From an uncultured Bacteroidales bacterium (GTDB lineage Bacteria; Bacteroidota; Bacteroidia; Bacteroidales; UBA1715): a stretch of 30,846 bases of DNA. The DNA is taken from assembly GCA_937892155.1 (NCBI GenBank), contig CALAUG010000063.1, positions 1-30,846 on the forward strand, read 5' to 3'. Below are positions 1 through 8,156 of the stretch, one piece after another. The notes beneath the pieces were generated by a model. It had not been told where the DNA came from. It saw nothing but the letters and a program-made list of their open reading frames with translations, and ran no database searches. Numbering within the stretch: the first letter of the stretch is position 1; the number at the start of each line of letters is the position of its first letter. The position numbers were made by a program, and so were the translations under genes.

Positions 1-936
1 CCGTGTGGTTTAATAGATGCCTATCAGGCCGATGAATATTGGAAAAAATTCCCGAACATAGTTGAAAAAAAGATAGAGTATTCACCAGAAATAGCATTAG
101 TAACCGCAAGCCAGGAAATACCCGAGGCTAATTTGGTAATTTGGCAAAAAGAGCAGACAATTGCCATAGATTATTATACTATTTATAGGGAATTAGCGGG
201 AACGGGGACATACGAGGAATTGGCTACTATTCCGTATGATATGCAGAGTATTTATGTTGATGAACAAGCAAATAATAGTAAGCAAGCACACAAATACAAA
301 ATTTCGGCAACGAACTTTTGTGGAGATGAATCTCCCATGAGTCCTCCTCATAAAACTATACATTTGGAAAAGAAAGGCTCGGTATCTTCGAGAATGGATT
401 TAGTTTGGGACAATTATGAAGGCTTCTCGTTCGACCAGTATTCTGTGTATAGAGTAACATCATCAGGTATTGAAGAAATTTCGAAAGAGGTTGCTGTAGG
501 AGATCCGCTGTATATTTATGAGAAAGGAGAATGCGTTGATACCATTTTTCCATTAAAAACTACTATAACATATACCGATGTAAAACCTGTAACTAATACG
601 CGTGCGTATTACGTGGCGGTAAAACTTCCAAGGGAAATAAATGTGAATGATCCACTCCTGAAAGCCGAGGGCGGACCATTTACGATTTGCATTAGCAACA
701 TTGCAGAAGTCGAAAATATGACAGCAATAGAGGAAGAATCGTACAACAAAGTAGAAGTTTTTACTCAGTTACAAAGTATTGTTGTAAAAAATTCAGGAGA
801 CAAAGTTATAGTGGTTTATAATGCGGAAGGAAAAACAATTGCTCGTAGCATAGGAGATTGCACAACAACAACTCTACAAAAAGGCGCATATATAGTGGTT
901 GTTGGAGAAAAAACATATAAAGTGATTGTGGAGTAA
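1..936 (+). CDS. 3' part of a BspA-type LRR surface protein with T9SS-like C-terminus
   Basis: The reading frame is open from the first base, so the gene starts outside the window and 311 codons are visible. The first residues (PCGLIDAY...YWKKFPNI) match the end of a BspA/LRR_5 leucine-rich-repeat block. Two stretches resembling fibronectin-III-like modules follow, with IDYYTIYRE and FDQYSVYR as their marker strands. The last ~60 residues carry GKTIA and end in KGAYIVVVGEKTYKVIVE, the pattern of DUF6383-type C-terminal domains, which are thought to direct secretion through the type IX system in Bacteroidales. The product is therefore probably cell-surface or secreted; its ligand is unknown. 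A TTG at 133 is not a credible start because homology-like sequence continues upstream of it. The next gene begins only 26 nt after this stop. Confidence 0.75.
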   Translation, partial: PCGLIDAYQADEYWKKFPNIVEKKIEYSPEIALVTASQEIPEANLVIWQKEQTIAIDYYTIYRELAGTGTYEELATIPYDMQSIYVDEQANNSKQAHKYKISATNFCGDESPMSPPHKTIHLEKKGSVSSRMDLVWDNYEGFSFDQYSVYRVTSSGIEEISKEVAVGDPLYIYEKGECVDTIFPLKTTITYTDVKPVTNTRAYYVAVKLPREINVNDPLLKAEGGPFTICISNIAEVENMTAIEEESYNKVEVFTQLQSIVVKNSGDKVIVVYNAEGKTIARSIGDCTTTTLQKGAYIVVVGEKTYKVIVE

Positions 937-962
937 TTATCTTTTGGTAAAGTTTGAGTTGC

Positions 963-2726
963 ATGCTCACGCCAGTGCCACTTCGCGATATAATTGTGAA
1001 GGATTCGGATGGGAAACTTGCTCTTACCATAGTGTATTTACTTGGCTTAATTGCCTTTAGCGGAACATTGATAGCAATATTTTCGGCTGTTTTACGAACT
1101 GTAGCTGAGAAGTACAAGAATGGTCAGTTTACATTTGCTTTCAAAAATCACTATGTGGTAATGGGGTCGTCATCGTTGGTCGAAGAAATAGTGTTGCAGC
1201 TTCGTCAACTTCATCCTAAAAATGATGTGGTTGTTCTTACCTCGTACGATGTTCCATCATTACGAAATAGATTTGCAATGAGTTTGACTAAAAAAGATTT
1301 ACGAAGAGTTATTTTTGTTCAAGGTCGTCGTGATGCCAAACAAGATTTAATGCGTGTTAGAATTTGTAACGCAATTGATGTGTATGTAATTGATGAAGTA
1401 AACGAAGTATTGAGTGATGTTATTTCTATCAATACGGTGAAAATGATGGCCGAAATTGCAGAAGAAAGCCAATTGGAGAAAAAAATATCGTGCCACGTTT
1501 CTTTCAAAGCAGATACAACAAGTACTATATTTTTCTTCGCTGATTTAGATGAAAAAGCAAAGAAATATATTGAATTTATGCCATTCGTAGTTAAAGAATC
1601 TATAGCACGGCAAGTGTTAGTCGATAACAAATATGGAGAGTTTACGTATGAGCCTCTCGATAGAGGAGGTATTTCTCAAGATTCTGACTCATTTGTTCAT
1701 TTTGTAATTGTTGGAATGACGAGAATGGGACGTTCAATGGCAAAAATGGCTGCACTTACTGCTCATTACCCAAACTTTGAGAAGCGAAAAACAAGAATTA
1801 CGTTTGTTGACGCACAGGCTCATAAGAAAATGCAAGAATTTATGACATCAAACTATCATTTGTTTGATTTATCAAATTATTCGTATTGCGAAGTTGTGAA
1901 TAATCAAATTCAAGAAGTAGAGAGACATGTCCCTACCAATGATGTTATGGATATTGAATGGCAATTTATTCAATCTGAAGTGGAAGATTCTGCAATGCGA
2001 AATCAATTCGAGAAATGGAGTGTAGAAAAGGATGCTTTGCTCACTATTGCTGTTTGCATAGATGATTCTGATAGAAATATTTTTGTGGGAATGTTTTTAC
2101 CTCGAAAACTATTTGAAGAAAAAATCCCAGTTTATGTTTATCAACGAAATTCTGGAAAATTACTCGAAATAGCCAATTCGTCAAAAATATATTCAACACT
2201 CAAACCATTTGGTATGGATAGAGGCTGTTATAGTCTCAATAGAGATAGAGTAATGACCGCAGCACGGATGATTAACTACATATATTGGAGAGGAAAATCT
2301 GCTCAAGAATATCCAGACGCGGAAGTAACCGAAAAATGGAAATTAGCTGCTGTTTCCGACAAATGGTCGAATTTCTATAATGCACTTCATATAAAGACAA
2401 AGCTTCGATCACTTGGCATTAGATCGTCAAAAATCAATACCGAACAAGCTTTGGATATGTTGTTACAAAACCTCGTCCATTTGGGAAAAGTAGAACATAA
2501 TCGTTGGGTTGCAGAAAAATTATTGTTGGGATTTCGCCCACTAACCGATGAGGAGAAAAAGGATGTTGATTATAATTTCGATAACAAAAAACGATACAAG
2601 AAAGAGCTTTTTGCACATTATGATATACGGTCATTGAAAGAGTTGCCAGAAGATGTTCAATTCTACGATATATTGTTGATACGAAATATACTCCAAATAG
2701 CGATAAAATCTCATTTGTTAGATTGA
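963..2726 (+). CDS. Membrane RCK/TrkA-N protein with C-terminal RyR domain
   Basis: Protein of 587 aa from ATG 963; a TTG at 954 in the same frame would add three residues, and a stop at 948-950 blocks any longer start. One hydrophobic segment lies at residues ~19-44. Next comes a Rossmann/RCK-like unit beginning at NHYVVMGSSS (degenerate nucleotide loop), and a second Rossmann start, FVIVGMTRMGRSM, near residue 245. The C-terminal ~70 residues (KVEHNRWVAEKLLLGF, then ELFAHYDIRSL and FYDILLIRNI) have the look of a bacterial ryanodine-receptor RyR domain. The family suggests a membrane protein gated or regulated by a nucleotide ligand; no ligand is known here. Only one membrane span is present and no full pore is visible, so the N-terminus may be truncated. 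The stop overlaps the next ATG by one base (TGATG), which implies translational coupling. It could also be a non-channel sensor. Confidence 0.7.
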   Translation: MLTPVPLRDIIVKDSDGKLALTIVYLLGLIAFSGTLIAIFSAVLRTVAEKYKNGQFTFAFKNHYVVMGSSSLVEEIVLQLRQLHPKNDVVVLTSYDVPSLRNRFAMSLTKKDLRRVIFVQGRRDAKQDLMRVRICNAIDVYVIDEVNEVLSDVISINTVKMMAEIAEESQLEKKISCHVSFKADTTSTIFFFADLDEKAKKYIEFMPFVVKESIARQVLVDNKYGEFTYEPLDRGGISQDSDSFVHFVIVGMTRMGRSMAKMAALTAHYPNFEKRKTRITFVDAQAHKKMQEFMTSNYHLFDLSNYSYCEVVNNQIQEVERHVPTNDVMDIEWQFIQSEVEDSAMRNQFEKWSVEKDALLTIAVCIDDSDRNIFVGMFLPRKLFEEKIPVYVYQRNSGKLLEIANSSKIYSTLKPFGMDRGCYSLNRDRVMTAARMINYIYWRGKSAQEYPDAEVTEKWKLAAVSDKWSNFYNALHIKTKLRSLGIRSSKINTEQALDMLLQNLVHLGKVEHNRWVAEKLLLGFRPLTDEEKKDVDYNFDNKKRYKKELFAHYDIRSLKELPEDVQFYDILLIRNILQIAIKSHLLD

Positions 2727-4639
2727 TGAAAAACGAATTTGTTTTATTGTGTTGCTTGGTTTCATTGTTCCTATCCCAAGGAATTATGGCACAAACTATA
2801 CAACTTGGACAGACAGTTGAGTACAATGAAAAGAATGTAAAAACGCCTATAGGTTTTGTGGAAATTGTTATTCGAGATGCTGGCTCAACTGTTTCTGATG
2901 CAAAAGGCAATTTTACGTTGACATTCAATACACTTAAACCAGGCGACAAAGTTGTGTGTCGTCAAATTCAAAAAGCTGGTTACGAAATCTTCAACAAACA
3001 AGCCTTGGAACAATGGTACATTTCACGAGAAAAGAAACCATTTCAAATAGTACTCTGTAAATCAGATAAATTCAAAGCATTAACAGAAAATTACCATCGT
3101 GTGTCATCGGAAAGTTATGCTCGTCAATATAAGAAGGACCAGGAAAAATTGGCAATTCAATTAACTGAAGGAAAACTAAAAGAAGAAGAATATAAAAAGC
3201 AGTTACTTGCACTTGAAGATAATTATTATTCACAATTGAAAAATCTTGATAATTATGTCGATATGTTCGCCCGAATAGATATGAGTGAATTGTCTGCCGC
3301 AGAACAAGAAATAATAGAAATGGTGCAAAATGGCAACGTAGAAGAAGCAATAAAAGCATACGAAAGTCAAAATTACGTAGAGAAATTTAAACAGGAAGCA
3401 TTTGATAAGGTAGAAATTATTGAAGCTCGGAAAAAATTAGAAATAGTAGAGAATCAGAAATTTGAATCGATGCAAAATCTTTTGGCTGCCATAGAACGAC
3501 AAATATCGGCGTATCGTCTTATAGGTGGATATGAAAATTATGAAAAAATTGGAGAAATTCTTCGAGAGGTGGCATTGGCAGACACGACAAATCTTGATGT
3601 GGAAAAACGCTATGCAGAATTTGCACACGGACAGAAAAATTTCACCGATGCCTACCAGTTTTATACTATTTGTGCAAATGGTTACGATAATGAAAAATTA
3701 GCTTCGGTTTACACAAATTTGGGTTCTCTTTGTTGTCTTATGAAGCAATATGATAAAGGTGAAAATTTTTTAAAACAATCTCTTGAAATGTATGAAAGTA
3801 TGCCCGAAGAGGATAAATGTTTCTTTCTATCTGATATAGCAAATGCTGAAAATAATTTGGGCATTCTGTACTATTCGCAGCAACGATATGAAGAAGCCGA
3901 AAATTATTATGTTCGAGCAAATGAAAAATGGGGAAAATCTGTTTCAGAAGGCAATAAGGAAAACTTACCAAATTTGGCAAGTGTACAAAACAATTTGGGT
4001 GTGCTTTCAACAAAACTAAAAAAAATCTCTGATGCAGAAAAATATTATAGAAAAGCAGAGGAAACCTATATGGTTTTGTGTGAAATCAATCCAGATTCTT
4101 ACCAACGCAAATTGGCCGCTACACGAAATAATTTAGGTGCACTGTGTTTCCAGTCTAAACAATATGAAAATGCCGAGAAGTACTGGATTTTGGCGATTAA
4201 AGACTATGATAAATTATACGAGAAAAATCCAGAAGCGTATGCCTTGGATTTGGGAATGCTCCGGTATAATTTAGGACGATTTTATAGTACATTTAATCGT
4301 TATGGAGAGGCAGAAAAATCATATTTAGACGCTATGACAATTTTTAAACCATTATACGAGAAGTCTTCTAACATTTATATTTCCTATGTTACCGAAACTT
4401 ATAATGCTCTTTCTTATGTTTATGCCTATTTGGAAGATTATGATAAAGCAATAGAGGTTGTCGGAAAAGCTATTGAATTGACACCTGATTATGCAAATTA
4501 TTACGATTCAAAAGGAGATATTTTGGTAATGAAAGGAGATTTTGACGCTGCAAAGGAAATTTTGGAAAAAATTCATAGTATAGATTCAGAATTTATCCGA
4601 AAGAATAATCCTGAGTGGGCGAAGAGAGTTAAGAATTAA
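2726..4639 (+). CDS. Secreted TPR protein with N-terminal transthyretin-like domain
   Basis: Protein of 637 aa. ATG 2726 overlaps the preceding stop. Residues 1-22 form a signal peptide (MKNEFVLLCCLVSLFLSQ..., cleavage likely after MA before Q23), so the protein should reach the periplasm. Residues ~30-110 resemble a carboxypeptidase-regulatory/transthyretin-like fold (GFVEIVIRDAG, SDAKGNFTL). A charged helical or coiled-coil region follows (~115-250: KLKEEEYKKQLLALE, YVDMFARIDMSELSAAEQEIIE). The rest is a row of TPR units recognisable by repeats such as NLGSLCCLMKQYDKGENF, NNLGILYYSQQRYEEAE, NNLGVLSTKLKKISDAE and NNLGALCFQSKQYENAE. TPR arrays bind proteins, so it may scaffold its neighbours. 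The base composition is visibly more AT-rich than in the housekeeping genes. A 7-bp tandem array begins inside its last codons. Confidence 0.78.
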   Translation: MKNEFVLLCCLVSLFLSQGIMAQTIQLGQTVEYNEKNVKTPIGFVEIVIRDAGSTVSDAKGNFTLTFNTLKPGDKVVCRQIQKAGYEIFNKQALEQWYISREKKPFQIVLCKSDKFKALTENYHRVSSESYARQYKKDQEKLAIQLTEGKLKEEEYKKQLLALEDNYYSQLKNLDNYVDMFARIDMSELSAAEQEIIEMVQNGNVEEAIKAYESQNYVEKFKQEAFDKVEIIEARKKLEIVENQKFESMQNLLAAIERQISAYRLIGGYENYEKIGEILREVALADTTNLDVEKRYAEFAHGQKNFTDAYQFYTICANGYDNEKLASVYTNLGSLCCLMKQYDKGENFLKQSLEMYESMPEEDKCFFLSDIANAENNLGILYYSQQRYEEAENYYVRANEKWGKSVSEGNKENLPNLASVQNNLGVLSTKLKKISDAEKYYRKAEETYMVLCEINPDSYQRKLAATRNNLGALCFQSKQYENAEKYWILAIKDYDKLYEKNPEAYALDLGMLRYNLGRFYSTFNRYGEAEKSYLDAMTIFKPLYEKSSNIYISYVTETYNALSYVYAYLEDYDKAIEVVGKAIELTPDYANYYDSKGDILVMKGDFDAAKEILEKIHSIDSEFIRKNNPEWAKRVKN

Positions 4640-4689
4640 GAGTTAAGAGTTAAGAGTTAAGAGTTAAGAATTAAGAGTTAAGAGTTAAG
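4627..4689 (+). repeat. 7-bp tandem array, nine (A)(G/A)TTAAG units
   Basis: Nine perfect 7-nt units: seven AGTTAAG and two AATTAAG (units 2 and 7). The first two units lie inside the last codons and stop (TAA 4637-4639) of the TPR gene, and the array runs on toward the TIR gene. A related array on the opposite strand sits at 30400-30504 and also overlaps a gene's stop codon. The function is unknown. The array has no self-complementarity that would make it a terminator. Confidence 0.9.
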
Positions 4690-4740
4690 AAATTATATTG
4701 CATACGCATAAATAAAAAGTTGCAAGGGAAATTCAGAATT

Positions 4741-5838
4741 ATGGGACAATATAAACGTTACGCATTTATTAGTTACAATCATCATGATGTTGTATGGGCA
4801 GATTGGTTACGAAAAAATTTAGAAAATTTCAAATTACCCAATGGGATAGAAAATGAGTTTATAGATTCAAAATATCTTCGACCAATTTTTCGTGATCAAG
4901 ATGATTTGAACGCAGGTGTGTTGAGCAATGAATTAGAGAAATATTTATCAACCTCAAAAAATTTAGTCGTAATTTGTTCTCCTAATTCTGCAAAATCAGA
5001 GTGGGTAAGCAATGAGGTTAAGTATTTTATAGAACATGGACGCTTGGAAAATATAATTCCATTTATTGTCGCAGGTGTTCCAAATAGTGGAGATGAGAAC
5101 GAATGTTTTCCTCGTTCGTTGCGCGAATATGTGAAAGAACATCCAGAACATGAATTGCTTGGCGTAAACGTGCAAGAAGTTGGAAAACAAAAATCTGTTG
5201 TTCGAATTGTTTCTCGTATTTTAGGCGTTGATTTTGATCAACTTTGGAATCGTTATGAACGTGCTCGCAAACATAAATTAACAAAAATCGCTATAGCTTC
5301 GCCAATTATACTTGCATTGTTGACATTTTTGGTAACACCAGTAAAAATGTCTCTTCATATCTCAGAAGAAGAACATTCGTTGCCAATGCCAGAACAAATG
5401 GTCATTAATGTGAACGGAACGGAATACCCAATAACAACTACGGACACTATAATAGAATTGAATTCTTTTCCTGGTTATTTTAGGGGAAAAAACATTCCAA
5501 TCTCTTTTTCTGCAAATTATTACGATTCTATTGAGACAAAAATATCATTGCCATTTTCATTAGGGGAAACATTAGAATTTCCTATTCAGCGAGATAGTAC
5601 GTTTGCTGTGTATGCTGGTATTGTTGTTGACGAAGATGGAATACCATTAGAAAATGTGAAGGTTCATTGTGAAAAAATAGAAGCAATAACCAATAATGAT
5701 GGTAAATTTTATATTGCCATTCCATTGACTGAACAAACTCCTTTAAAGAATATTATATTAACTAAGGATGGTTACACTAATGGAGGTCGTGAAGATGAAT
5801 CTCCAAACAAAAATTTATATTATTTGATGAGGAAATGA
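4741..5838 (+). CDS. TIR-domain membrane protein with C-terminal transthyretin-like domain
   Basis: Protein of 365 aa. ATG 4741 places YKRYAFISYNHHD, the first TIR strand and box 1, directly at the N-terminus; a TTG at 4720 would only add seven non-TIR residues. TIR hallmarks are IFRDQDDLNAG (residues 49-59), NLVVICSPNSAKSEWVSNEV (74-93) with Glu92 at the position of the catalytic Glu of NAD-cleaving TIR domains, and FDQLWNRYE (165-173). A single membrane span at ~183-200 (KIAIASPIILALLTFLV) follows basic RKHKLTK, predicting a cytoplasmic TIR and a periplasmic C-terminus. The C-terminal ~80 residues (AGIVVDEDGIPLENVKV, TNNDGKFYIAI, LTKDGY) form a carboxypeptidase-regulatory/transthyretin-like domain. 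The gene lies 101 nt after the TPR gene and is probably in the same transcription unit. NADase activity is inferred from Glu92 only. Confidence 0.82.
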   Translation: MGQYKRYAFISYNHHDVVWADWLRKNLENFKLPNGIENEFIDSKYLRPIFRDQDDLNAGVLSNELEKYLSTSKNLVVICSPNSAKSEWVSNEVKYFIEHGRLENIIPFIVAGVPNSGDENECFPRSLREYVKEHPEHELLGVNVQEVGKQKSVVRIVSRILGVDFDQLWNRYERARKHKLTKIAIASPIILALLTFLVTPVKMSLHISEEEHSLPMPEQMVINVNGTEYPITTTDTIIELNSFPGYFRGKNIPISFSANYYDSIETKISLPFSLGETLEFPIQRDSTFAVYAGIVVDEDGIPLENVKVHCEKIEAITNNDGKFYIAIPLTEQTPLKNIILTKDGYTNGGREDESPNKNLYYLMRK

Positions 5839-5976
5839 CGTGCATATACTTTGTTGTAAATTTTTGTAGTCAGTAATCAGTCGTCAGAATACCATCTTTG
5901 TGTAATCAATTTGAAATTATATACTTCCGTCTCGTAATATAATGTGGAACCCTTAATAGGATTCGATTGTCTGTAT
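5839..5976. other. Intergenic stretch after the TIR gene
   Basis: It contains the three GTNNTCA words and AT-rich sequence, then reaches the breakpoint of the ORF6N-like remnant at about 5977. I see no convincing ORF, promoter or terminator. Together with the remnant and the two terminators that follow, this makes 5839-6259 a 421-nt span without an intact gene. Confidence 0.5.
5866..5886 (+). repeat. Three 7-bp GTNNTCA units
   Basis: Three consecutive 7-nt words, GTAGTCA, GTAATCA and GTCGTCA, lie just after the TIR gene. The period is the same as in the larger TTAAG arrays but the word differs. With only three units this could be chance. Confidence 0.4.
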
Positions 5977-5978
5977 GA

Positions 5979-6122
5979 TTTCTTATAGTTGACGATGTTG
6001 TTTATCTAATTGGCGCAAGTTTGAAAGATTTAGGTAAGAAAATGTTCGCATTCAGCAAATTGGAGATTTGTGCAGATGAATTTATCAATCAATTGCAAAT
6101 CAGCAAAGGAGATAAGAGGTGA
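5979..6122 (+). pseudogene. Remnant: C-terminal 47 codons of an ORF6N/PLD-like protein
   Basis: The frame from 5979 reads FLIVDDVVYLIGASLKDL and continues to a TGA at 6120-6122; it is preceded in frame by TGA (5976-5978) and has no start. It matches the C-terminus of the gene ending at 30499 on the other strand: 128 nt (5977-6104 versus the complement of 30511-30638) align without gaps with 7 differences, about 94.5% identity. Six of the seven are synonymous third-position changes and one gives Lys/Arg. The tail then differs (ISKGDKR here, ISEKR there). The upstream 138 nt show no recognisable continuation of the gene, so this is a truncated fragment. Confidence 0.85.
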
Positions 6123-6143
6123 AGGGGTATTCCTTCAATACAG

Positions 6144-6175
6144 ACGCAGAATTCCCATTGAGGTTCTGCGTTTTT
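6144..6175 (+). terminator. Rho-independent terminator, + strand
   Basis: CGCAGAA (6145-6151) pairs with TTCTGCG (6164-6170) around a 12-nt loop and is followed by TTTTT. It lies 22 nt after the remnant's stop and would end + strand transcription from the TIR cluster. Confidence 0.75.
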
Positions 6176-6212
6176 CCCTAGCCAAAGAAATTTATTTCAT
6201 TTTGTCCCATAC

Positions 6213-6244
6213 AAAAAAAGCCGAAGCATTGCCTCGGCTTTTTT
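6213..6244 (-). terminator. Terminator of the nhaD transcript (bidirectional)
   Basis: A7-GCCGA (6213-6224) pairs with TCGGC-T6 (6234-6244) around a 9-nt loop. It lies 15 nt past the nhaD stop. Flanking A and T runs make it usable on both strands. Confidence 0.8.
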
Positions 6245-6259
6245 GTCTCTAATCTCTTT

Positions 6260-7546
6260 TTACAACCCTAAGTAAATGCAGAATACTCCAGCAAAGTAGC
6301 CGAGTAGTGCCAACCAGCTGATGTGTTTGAGATACCAGATAAAGTCAATCTTTTCGACGCCCATAGCGGCAACGCCCGCAGCCGAGCCAATGATTAAAAT
6401 TGAACCTCCCGTTCCGGCGCAATAAGCAAGCATAGACCAGAATGTTCCGTCGGATGCAAATTCGGCAACGCTTGGGTCAATAGGATACATCCCCATTGAT
6501 GCAGCCACCAATGGCACGTTGTCGATTACCGAAGAAAGAACACCTATTACGCTGTCAATCACGTAGATGTTTCCACCTGTTACTTCTTTTAGCCATTCCG
6601 AAAGTGCGCCCAATTGTCCGGCAGCACCCAGTGCGCCAACGGCAGTAAGAATACCGAGGAAGAAGAAAATTGTAGATGTTTCTACTCGTTTCAAACATTG
6701 TCCAACATTGAGCAGACGACGTCGTTTTGCACGTGACATCAGTGCCTGGTATTGTCCAATGAGCCAGATAATACCCAAACTCAGCAACATTCCCATAAAT
6801 GGAGGTAAATGTGTGAGAGTTTTGAATACTGGCACGAACAATAGTAATGCAATACCCAAAATTAAATATCCCATTTGTTCGCGGGGACCTATTAAACCTT
6901 CATCTTCTTCAACAACTTTCGGACGTTCCAGTTCCCCTTTCATCGTGAACGAAAGTACCACAAGCGGAACAACCAGCGACACCAAACTAGGTATGAAAAT
7001 CGTTTTAATGATGTTGCTGGCCGAAATTTGTCCACCAATCCACAACATAATAGTGGTAACGTCGCCTATAGGAGACCATGCACCACCAGCGTTTGCTGCA
7101 AGTACCACAATGCTTGCAAATGTCCAGCGTGTTTCTTTGTCGCCTATTAATTTTCGAAGCAACGACAGAATTACAATGGTTGTCGTCAGGTTGTCGAGCA
7201 CGGCCGACATAAAGAATGTGAGTATGCCGATGAGCCACATTAATTTTACTTTGTTGGTAGCGTGTATTTTGTCGGTAATTACTTTAAAACCGTTGTGACG
7301 GTCAATAATTTCGACAATAGTCATTGCAGCGAACAAGAAAAATAGCGTTTGTGCTGTTTCTCCGATATTTTCGCTCAACAAAGAAACAACAGCGTCGGGT
7401 TCATTCCCACCCCAAAGGATGAAAACTGTCCACGTTAAAACTCCAATCAACAAAGCAATGGCGGCCTTGTCAAGTTTTAACGGGTGTTCCAGAGCTATAC
7501 ACAGATAGCCCAGAACAAAAATGATTACCATTATGGTAGAATACAT
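6260..7546 (-). CDS. nhaD: Na+/H+ antiporter, NhaD family
   Basis: Integral membrane protein of 428 aa with about 11-12 hydrophobic segments. NhaD/ion-transporter-superfamily features include FFLFAAMTIVEIIDRHNGF, FFMSAVLDNLTTTIVILSLL, ANAGGAWSPIGDVTTIMLWIGG, VIDNVPLVAASMGMYP and YCAGTGGSILIIGSAAGVAAMG. The family exchanges cytoplasmic Na+ (or Li+) for external H+. In this window it complements the Na+-exporting Oad decarboxylase at 25832-29213. It starts 7 nt after the small upstream membrane gene at 7554-8018, so the two are probably co-transcribed, and it ends at a strong hairpin terminator. Length is typical for the family. A second Met six codons in could be an alternative start. Confidence 0.9.
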   Translation of the reverse strand: MYSTIMVIIFVLGYLCIALEHPLKLDKAAIALLIGVLTWTVFILWGGNEPDAVVSLLSENIGETAQTLFFLFAAMTIVEIIDRHNGFKVITDKIHATNKVKLMWLIGILTFFMSAVLDNLTTTIVILSLLRKLIGDKETRWTFASIVVLAANAGGAWSPIGDVTTIMLWIGGQISASNIIKTIFIPSLVSLVVPLVVLSFTMKGELERPKVVEEDEGLIGPREQMGYLILGIALLLFVPVFKTLTHLPPFMGMLLSLGIIWLIGQYQALMSRAKRRRLLNVGQCLKRVETSTIFFFLGILTAVGALGAAGQLGALSEWLKEVTGGNIYVIDSVIGVLSSVIDNVPLVAASMGMYPIDPSVAEFASDGTFWSMLAYCAGTGGSILIIGSAAGVAAMGVEKIDFIWYLKHISWLALLGYFAGVFCIYLGL

Positions 7547-7553
7547 AACTTTA

Positions 7554-8018
7554 TTATTTTAAAACAGCTTCACAATATTTTTTCCAATGCTCGGCGCTTT
7601 GCAACTCACCGTTGAGTGTAAAGCCGTCGGTGTCGGAGTTAAAGAAAATGAGTGACTTGGTTTCAGCATCTTTTTGCTTTGGTGTGAAAACCAATTCCAC
7701 CATATCGATTGCATTGCTGGTCGTTCCCAACGAACTGCTTGTAACCACTCGGCACGATGCGTATTGAGTTAAGTCAACAGACTCAGCCTCGGTATTGCAT
7801 TTTTTCTGATGGACGAAAAATAGCATTTTGTTAATCTCGTCAAGTGCAATGATGCATCCGTTCCATTCTTCCTGTTTTGCAATGATGGAATTTTGTGTAA
7901 GGTTTGTTAATGCGTTGTGTAACGCTTTTGCTTTTTTATTTTTACCACGACTCATGAGTAGGAGTGGTATAACAATTACGGCTATGAGTATAAAGCCGAT
8001 AATACAAGTTGAATCCAT
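7554..8018 (-). CDS. Small single-span membrane protein, unknown function
   Basis: Protein of 154 aa; I do not recognise a family. Residues 5-22 are a membrane helix (CIIGFILIAVIVIPLLLM) followed by basic RGKNKKAK, which predicts a short outside N-terminus and a cytoplasmic domain. The soluble part is a predicted alpha/beta fold with strands such as WNGCIIALDEINKMLFFV, MVELVFTP and KSLIFFNS, ending in a helix AEHWKKYCEAVL. It lies immediately upstream of nhaD with a 7-nt gap. Co-transcription suggests, but does not show, a role tied to NhaD. The start ATG sits right before the membrane helix and is the only reasonable one. Confidence 0.65.
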   Translation of the reverse strand: MDSTCIIGFILIAVIVIPLLLMSRGKNKKAKALHNALTNLTQNSIIAKQEEWNGCIIALDEINKMLFFVHQKKCNTEAESVDLTQYASCRVVTSSSLGTTSNAIDMVELVFTPKQKDAETKSLIFFNSDTDGFTLNGELQSAEHWKKYCEAVLK

Positions 8019-8156
8019 ATTTAATTACTATTAATGCATGGCACAAACCAACGTGAGGTATAGTACCAATGCTTGTTATTATTGTGTGTTGATTGATGTT
8101 TTAGAGTTGAAAATCAGTAGTCAAAAGTTTTGATACTGACATCTGATAACTCTATT

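Noticed and set aside
963..5838. Thoeris defence system
   Set aside because: A TIR gene is present, but no ThsA (SIR2/SLOG) partner is seen and the neighbours are membrane or secreted proteins.
6070..6252. Possible 60-aa ORF on the + strand
   Set aside because: It lies across the ORF6N-like remnant in another frame and two terminator hairpins, with no protein-like pattern.
6567..7298. Long + strand ORF (243 aa) opposite nhaD
   Set aside because: It is the complement of a clear NhaD coding sequence and has a Ser/Thr/Pro-rich shadow composition.
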